Origin: Allodiplogaster sudhausi
Taxonomy: Eukaryota > Nematoda > Chromadorea > Rhabditida > Diplogasteridae
DNA: 64,000 bases
NCBI GenBank assembly: GCA_945643635.1
Contig: CALZFC010000041.1
Span: 700,501 to 764,500 of the forward strand
Direction of reading: 5' to 3'
Shown: one piece after another, positions 63,301 to 64,000 of the stretch
Layout: every line of letters starts with the position of its first letter
Numbering within the stretch: position 1 is the first letter of the stretch
Position numbers and translations under genes: made by a program
The notes under the pieces: generated by a model
The model's database searches: none
Told to the model about the DNA's origin: nothing
Seen by the model: the letters and a program-made list of their open reading frames with translations, nothing else

Positions 63301-64000
63301 AGAGCTTCACTCTAATTTGTTGTTTGTAGTTTGGCCGCTAGATTCAGCCAACTCGTTTTCCGCCAAACACCTCGCAAAAAATTCCGCTAAATAGCGTAGC
63401 TTCGTGAAATTGTCAGATCTTTGTCATTACGGCATATTTTGGAAAACGGTGTTTCCAGGGTTATGCGCAATGAAAAAAGTCATAAAAACCCTCCGAGGAA
63501 ATCGCACGGCATGTCCTCAGCACTTCGCAATTCCAGTTTGAATTATTTAAATTAATTTAATTAATCGGATTAATTTCGGACCCAACAATGTTGGACGGTA
63601 CTGTATGTTAATAACAAGCCTGTGTTTGCATGCAAAAACAAATTATATATATACATAGATATTTCAGCTGTCATATTGAATTAGTAATTTTATGCACAAT
63701 AACTGAATAAGAAATAAACAGATTTATCGTGTTGAGACTCCTCACCGTCTTGAACTCGGAATGGAACACGGATTGCATGACTTTTGTCAACTGCATCGTC
63801 CAGTGTCTCCGAAGTGTCCTCAAGTGTGGAGTGGCGGTGGGTGTGTTCGTTGCCGAAGCAACCGCCGTAGTCCAAATATACTCTAGCCCATTTAGTTGCG
63901 GTAAGAATTTAACTCGAGATTCAGTTAAATGTTCAGTCATTATACGAGTGCAACTGCGAGTACCACTGTCTCATCAAGGAGTGCTTGAAAGCTCTTGCGC
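63301..64000. other. Right edge, possible exons of unknown strand
   Basis: 63301-63700 is AT-rich with no gene seen. 63740-63900 is open on both strands. Plus reads LNSEWNTDCMTFVNCIVQC, then LRSVLKCGVAVGVFVAEAT, before a donor-like GCG|gtaaga. Minus reads HLRTLRRHWTMQLTKVMQSV before a donor-like ACG|gtgagg. A second open piece starts after TTCAG at 63937 and runs to the window edge with Cys-rich CNCEYHCLIKEC in one frame. The gene, if real, is cut by the window end. Confidence 0.3.

Overview
The window looks like nuclear DNA of a nematode, probably rhabditid-like. This is inferred from a vitellogenin gene whose promoter carries an exact TGTCAAT element and a CTGATAA element (the vit promoter elements VPE1 and VPE2 described in Caenorhabditis), from many small exons with short T-rich acceptors, from acceptor-like sites just before start codons (possible spliced-leader sites), and from a TPR/NPP-21-type nucleoporin. 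The species cannot be named. Coding exons are GC-rich in third positions. Introns and spacers are AT-rich or consist of (CT)n/(GA)n tracts, and nearly all long Ser-Leu or Arg-Glu open frames in them are repeat artefacts.

Layout. 1-11464: gene-poor repeat region with (GA)n/(CT)n tracts, minisatellites and a duplicated unit. 11506-12274: a three-exon 76-codon gene for a CYSTM1-like Pro-rich, Cys-tailed membrane protein, + strand. 12905-19818: a complete 12-exon vitellogenin gene of 1833 residues, - strand, with its promoter at 19880-20600. 21952-39100: a segmentally duplicated cluster with three intact 4-exon genes for an 18-cysteine secreted protein (A at 21952-23065 -, B at 24735-26013 +, C at 32387-33561 +), two remnants of the same gene, and an inverted pair of papain-like genes (D at 29692-31519 +, broken; E at 34627-37645 -, intact). 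Both D and E have Ser in place of the catalytic Cys. 40335-40650: a foldback element. 40961-60774: a gene of about 52 exons for a TPR nucleoporin (about 2200 residues), + strand, with a 1.15-kb terminal-inverted-repeat element in intron 4 and two or three apparent reading-frame breaks. 61693-61764: tRNA-Ala(AGC). 62400-64000: weak exons of one or more unrecognised genes, a tRNA-derived fragment and a 24-bp intronic satellite.

The cluster at 21-39 kb evolves by inverted and direct duplication. A and B lie head to head as inverted arms. D and E are inverted arms with C in the loop. Pieces of promoter, last exon and 3' flank are left as debris. The most distinctive biology is this pairing of short secreted 18-Cys proteins with Ser-for-Cys papain-like proteins. 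The vitellogenin is a secreted yolk precursor; TPR is the nuclear-basket filament protein; the two have no functional link. All exon models were read by eye from splice sites and phase, without transcripts.
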